Translations under genes and position numbers: made by a program
Notes under the pieces: generated by a model
The model's database searches: none
What the model saw: the letters and a program-made list of their open reading frames with translations, nothing else
Told to the model about the DNA's origin: nothing
Assembly: GCF_016806835.2 (NCBI RefSeq)
Contig: NZ_CP086113.1
Location: forward strand, 124,001 to 188,000
Direction of reading: 5' to 3'
DNA length: 64,000 bases
Source: Skermanella rosea
GTDB lineage: Bacteria; Pseudomonadota; Alphaproteobacteria; Azospirillales; Azospirillaceae
Shown: in pieces, positions 60,567 through 64,000 of the stretch
Layout of the letters: each line of letters opens with the position of its first letter
Position numbering within the stretch: position 1 is the first letter of the stretch

Positions 60567-62519
60567 ATGCCCTATCCGGCCGCCTCAGGCGATCTTCTGA
60601 CCGACAACCGCTATGCGGAATTGACCTCGCCGGCGCTCGACGCAAGGAAAACCAAGCTCAGGTGGATGAAGGGCGTGGAACGGATCGGCGAACCATTCCT
60701 GTTCGAAGCCAAGGTCATCAGCAGCGAACCGATCAGGGATTTGTCTCCCCTGATCGGACAGTCCGCCACGACGGCCCTGAAGCTGTCGGGAGGAAGGACG
60801 CGATACTACAACGGTCTCATCACACGTTGCCGCTACGTGGGCATAGACGATACCCGGCGTACGAACTACCTGCTGGAAATCCGTCCATGGCTTTGGCTGC
60901 TCGACCAGCGGCGAAACTCGCGCATATTCCAGAAGAAGCCGACGCTGGAAATCGTCAGGACCATCTTCGCCGATCATCCGCAAGCGACATTCATCGACCG
61001 CACGAAGCCGAGCGGACTGCCGCCGCTGGAGTATGGTGTCCAGCATGAAGAGTCGGACCTTGCCTTCGTCAGCCGGCTGCTGGAACGCGAAGGGATCTAT
61101 TACTACTTCGATCATTCCGCGGACCGGCATGAACTTGTCCTGGTCAACGACACTTCGGCGCACAAGCCATGCGATCCGGAAGAGATCGAAACCCATCTGA
61201 ACCTGAAGAATCCGGGCATCCGCGACGACATCATCTGGGAATGGCAGGAGGAAGCGGCCCTTGTCCCCAGCCAGGTGATGCTGAACGACTACGACTTCGA
61301 GAAACCGAACGCCGATCTGAAGTGGATCTGCCCGGTCGCCGGGACTGCACCGGGAAAACGCGAGACCTATCATCATCCGGGCACCTACCGGTCGCTGTCC
61401 GAGGGACAGGTGCTTGCAAGGCTCCGTGCCGAGGAAATCGCCTGCCGGCAATCCCGCGTCACGGTTTCGGGAAATCTTCGGCCGCTCAAGCCCGGCTATG
61501 TCTTCAAGGCGGGCAACCCCTTCGACGTGACCGAAGGCGCCGGCACTCGCCAGACCAGGAACAGCTATCTGGCAATCGGCGTGACCTTCGAAATCCAAGG
61601 AGAGGGCGGAACCCGCGAGGACGGCGACCAGGATCGCTGGTTCCTGTACCGGGGCCGGGTCGAAGCCCTGACGGCGACCACCCCCTACCGGCCGCCCCTG
61701 CGGACCCCTGCACCGGTGATCGCCGGACCGCAGACGGCACTCGTCGTCGGTCATCCCGGCGAGGAGATCACGACCGACCGCTTCGGCCGCATCAAGGTGC
61801 AATTCCACTGGGATCGCTACGGCAAGAAGGACGGCAACAGCTCCTGCTGGGTCCGGGTCGCCCAAAGCCTGGCGGGACAAGGATGGGGCGGACTGGCGAC
61901 ACCGCGCATCGGGCAGGAAGTCGTCGTCGCCTTCGAAGGCGGCTGCCCGGACCGTCCGCTGGTGATCGGTGCGGTCTATAACCAGACCAACATGCCGGCC
62001 GCCAACCTGCCGCGGGATGCGACCCGCTCCGCCTTCAAGACCCGGACGTCACCTGACGGGTTCAGCGCCGGCAATGAACTGAGGTTCGAGGATCTTCGTG
62101 GATCGGAGCATGTCTACCTCAAGGCGCAGCGCAACCATGTGGTCGACGTGACCAACCTGTACGCGGTGGAGGCCGGCGGAAGCGCTACGATCACGTCGAA
62201 GTCCCGCACCGTTCTGGAAGGCGCCATGGTTCCAGGCGGCGCGATGGGCAGCAGGATCGAGGTGACACCGCAAGGAATCGCTTTGCGCGTGACCGGCCCG
62301 GCCGGGGTTCAAAGCCTCGTGCTGGGGCCGGACGGAGTCACCCTGGAGGGTCTGACGATCAGGCTGATGTCCAAGGGAATGATCTTCACGTCTCCCGTAC
62401 CCCTGCCCCTGCCCCCGTCCATCGCGGCGGCGTTCCAAGCGACCCAGGTCCTTCTGGTCGCGAAAGCCCGGACGGACGCCCAGCTGGATGCCGCCGAGGC
62501 CGAGCGCGACCGGACCTGA
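60567..62519 (+). CDS. vgrG: Type VI secretion spike protein VgrG (TssI)
   Basis: This 650-residue trimeric spike protein has a gp27-like N-terminal part (WMKGVERIGEPFLFEAKVIS, EGIYYYFDHSADRHELVLVN). The OB-fold signature is GRIKVQFHWDRYGKKDGNSS, with IGQEVVVAFEGGCPDRPLVI, followed by a beta-helical C-terminus. The end shows no effector domain. The ATG at 60567 has a GGGAG site; the frame upstream overlaps lysR. No PAAR or adaptor gene is adjacent. Confidence 0.95.
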   Translation: MPYPAASGDLLTDNRYAELTSPALDARKTKLRWMKGVERIGEPFLFEAKVISSEPIRDLSPLIGQSATTALKLSGGRTRYYNGLITRCRYVGIDDTRRTNYLLEIRPWLWLLDQRRNSRIFQKKPTLEIVRTIFADHPQATFIDRTKPSGLPPLEYGVQHEESDLAFVSRLLEREGIYYYFDHSADRHELVLVNDTSAHKPCDPEEIETHLNLKNPGIRDDIIWEWQEEAALVPSQVMLNDYDFEKPNADLKWICPVAGTAPGKRETYHHPGTYRSLSEGQVLARLRAEEIACRQSRVTVSGNLRPLKPGYVFKAGNPFDVTEGAGTRQTRNSYLAIGVTFEIQGEGGTREDGDQDRWFLYRGRVEALTATTPYRPPLRTPAPVIAGPQTALVVGHPGEEITTDRFGRIKVQFHWDRYGKKDGNSSCWVRVAQSLAGQGWGGLATPRIGQEVVVAFEGGCPDRPLVIGAVYNQTNMPAANLPRDATRSAFKTRTSPDGFSAGNELRFEDLRGSEHVYLKAQRNHVVDVTNLYAVEAGGSATITSKSRTVLEGAMVPGGAMGSRIEVTPQGIALRVTGPAGVQSLVLGPDGVTLEGLTIRLMSKGMIFTSPVPLPLPPSIAAAFQATQVLLVAKARTDAQLDAAEAERDRT

Positions 62520-62562
62520 GAACCGCGCACCGGCGCCAGTTTCGGAGCTCGGCATCGGCCGT

Positions 62563-62590
62563 GAAGGCGGCATGGGTCCATGCCGCCTTC
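62563..62590. terminator. Strong convergent hairpin terminator
   Basis: A perfect 13-bp stem (GAAGGCGGCATGG / CCATGCCGCCTTC) with a 2-nt loop lies between the convergent vgrG and 62600-63073 genes. Confidence 0.75.
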
Positions 62591-62599
62591 CGGCGCCGG

Positions 62600-63073
62600 C
62601 TAGAATGCGTCGACCGGGTAGCAGGTCACGATCTTGTAGCCGCCTTTGCCATCCGTCTCGATGACGGCGGTCAGCGACCGGAGCTTGCCGTTCCGGCATT
62701 CCGCGTAAGCGCCTTGAACTCCCATCGTGCCTTCCGCGATCCTGACAGTGATGGACGACGAGCCGACGGATACGTTCGCCAGACTGATCCGCTCCTTCTT
62801 CTTCGAGGATTTGATCCGCTCGAGATCGCGCTTGCCACTCGACGTCTTGAAGTAGGCGGAAAGTGCCTCATTCTGGTCGCCGGAAGACTTGAAGGTCGAG
62901 AATTTCGTTCCAACCCGGAAATTATTGTTGAAGCGGGCGATCAGTTCGGCATCGCTCTTGTCGGCATGCCGTTCGCGCGAATGCATCGGCGCTCCATGGT
63001 GCGACGGAGCGCCTTCCGACTTGTCGAGCACCCGCTTGGCATCTTTGTTCTTGAAAGTGGTGGATTGCGGCAT
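62600..63073 (-). CDS. Hypothetical basic protein, possible T6SS cargo
   Basis: This 157-residue lysine-rich protein has no signal peptide. After a His/Lys-rich N-terminus (HHGAPMHSRERHADKSDAEL) it shows a compact alpha+beta segment ending GKGGYKIVTCYPVDAF. The order RHxxKSDAEL ... STF ... TCYP loosely recalls the bacterial RNase A-like and BECR polymorphic-toxin domains, which end in a TAYP-type strand. I cannot confirm this. A good ribosome site (GAGG) precedes the ATG. It is convergent with vgrG, with no obvious immunity gene beside it, which weakens the toxin idea. Confidence 0.6.
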   Translation of the reverse strand: MPQSTTFKNKDAKRVLDKSEGAPSHHGAPMHSRERHADKSDAELIARFNNNFRVGTKFSTFKSSGDQNEALSAYFKTSSGKRDLERIKSSKKKERISLANVSVGSSSITVRIAEGTMGVQGAYAECRNGKLRSLTAVIETDGKGGYKIVTCYPVDAF

Positions 63074-63644
63074 TCCGGTTTTCCTCTGTTCACGATCGCG
63101 GTCATGGGGACTGCAAGCTTGTAACCGCAGGTACTTCGAGGAAGAGCGCCGCCGATGGCATCAAGTCTAATGCGATGCGGAGACTCGCGGATCATGTTTT
63201 CCTCTCCTGCTCCGTTACAGGCGGACAGGATCGGGGACGTTGACTACCGAATGATTTCAAGTTTCAGCAACAGTATTGCAGACGTAATCTTGGCGGTGTC
63301 CGGCCTTATGTAGCATCCGCAGATGGTTACCGAGTTGCCAGGGGTCTTTGACGTGAAACGATGCTCTCGATCGTGTCCCACGGCCTGGCCCGGAACGGGC
63401 TCTCCTGCACCAAGCCATGGGACACGATCCGTTCCCGGAACGGTTTAGGGGATGCCATCGCGGGTGGCCTCCTCGATCACATGCCACCCTGTGCGGGGCC
63501 GGAGGACGCGAAACGACATCTCGGCATTCCGCACGCCAATGCCGAAAAACGCTACCTTGCTCGACCCCAGCGCGTAACACCGGCGGCGTGACCCGGCTGA
63601 ACCGACCGTCGGAGAATCCGGCGCGGCTCGACGATGCGCCGGCG
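63074..63644. other. Gene-free stretch with 12-bp-arm inverted repeat
   Basis: No supported gene. GATCGTGTCCCA (63369-63380) is repeated inverted as TGGGACACGATC (63418-63429). Its core is related to the hairpin at 32498-32546. The promoter of the 62600 gene should lie near 63074-63200. Confidence 0.55.
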
Positions 63645-63908
63645 TCAGCCCATCCTGCCGACGAACAGCTTCTCCACCCTCATGTCGCGGAACGTGTACG
63701 GTGTTCCCCCGACGCCAAGCCCTGGACTGGCGCAGGCCGGCGAACGGCATCCGTCCACGCGGAACGCCGTGTGATCGTTCACCATGACCGCGGAACCGCC
63801 GAGCCGGGCGTAAGGAAGGGCGTTGGCCCGGCCGATCGCCCCGTCGAGGTCGTCATAGGCGTAGACGCAGACGACGGGGCCGAACACTTCGTGGGTGGAC
63901 AGGCGGCA
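63645..63908 (-). pseudogene. Aldehyde dehydrogenase C-terminal remnant
   Basis: The frame reads STHEVFGPVVCVYAYDDLDG then AIGRANALPYARLGG, continues with SAVMVNDHTAFRVDG and ends LGVGGTPYTFRDMRVEKLFV. This is the end of an NAD-aldehyde dehydrogenase with a deletion after ALPYA. The middle PFAGLRQS segment is found in another frame, showing frameshifts. The catalytic region is missing. Confidence 0.8.
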
Positions 63909-63929
63909 ATCGGGCGGCGGTGCCGAAGA

Positions 63930-64000
63930 TCAGCGCGACGCCATGATGGCGGCGCTCTTCGGGTGCAGCGAGATGGCGTGGGTGAACAGGGCCTCCAAGC
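63930..64000 (-). CDS. C-terminal end of a gene entering from the right edge
   Basis: A minus-strand frame from the window edge ends at TGA 63930-63932 with LEALFTHAISLHPKSAAIMA SR. It abuts the aldehyde dehydrogenase remnant. Too short to identify. Confidence 0.3.
   Translation of the reverse strand, partial: LEALFTHAISLHPKSAAIMASR

Noticed and set aside
62600-63073. Immunity gene partner for vgrG
   Set aside because: The protein is basic and lies convergent with vgrG; immunity proteins are normally co-directional with their effector, and none is visible.

Overview
The window is high-GC and reads like an alphaproteobacterial chromosome. Skermanella/Azospirillum-type Rhodospirillales is the best guess, from the protein styles, the IS5-type remnants and a type VI secretion locus with a TssL-OmpA fusion and no tssJ. 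No rRNA, tRNA or CRISPR array was seen.

Region 1 (1-12.9 kb) is a catabolic cluster. A GntR regulator heads a tripartite tricarboxylate transporter operon (tctCBA, minus strand). It is divergent from an HMG-CoA-lyase-type gene and a family III CoA-transferase. A lone TRAP binding protein follows. A second GntR then heads a plus-strand operon: CoA-transferase, iron alcohol dehydrogenase, HMG-CoA-lyase-type enzyme and aldehyde dehydrogenase. The logic is acid uptake, CoA activation, retro-aldol cleavage and oxidation of an aldehyde. The substrate cannot be read from sequence. Two promoters share a TGGT-NN-ACCA palindrome, a likely GntR site.

Region 2 (13-23 kb) is accessory DNA. It holds two mazEF-type toxin-antitoxin modules, one enclosed by an 88-bp inverted repeat (86/88 identical). 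It also holds decayed IS5 and IS3 transposases, a membrane protein plus a membrane-anchored sulfatase-superfamily enzyme, and two RTX-repeat proteins.

Region 3 (23.3-31.6 kb) is redox-flavoured: a cytochrome P450, a cytochrome c, an OmpR-type regulator and, divergently, a di-haem peroxidase overlapping a large sensor kinase with a degenerate receiver domain.

Region 4 (31-38 kb) carries stress and detoxification genes: HxlR/SDR, an OhrR regulator divergent from ohr, two alpha/beta hydrolases, a GMC oxidoreductase, and a frameshifted hydrolase.

Region 5 (38.4-63 kb) is a nearly complete type VI secretion system in two divergent operons: tssA-B-C-hcp-tssE-F-G on minus, and tssK-tagH-tssL-tssM-tagF-haem sensor-Ser/Thr kinase-clpV-lysR-vgrG on plus. 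Its most interesting part is a membrane CxxCH (c-type haem) HAMP protein directly before a soluble kinase carrying two copies of an unusual C-terminal domain. This suggests redox or gas control of threonine-phosphorylation-dependent T6SS assembly. A small basic protein convergent with vgrG is a cargo candidate. The right edge holds an aldehyde dehydrogenase remnant.
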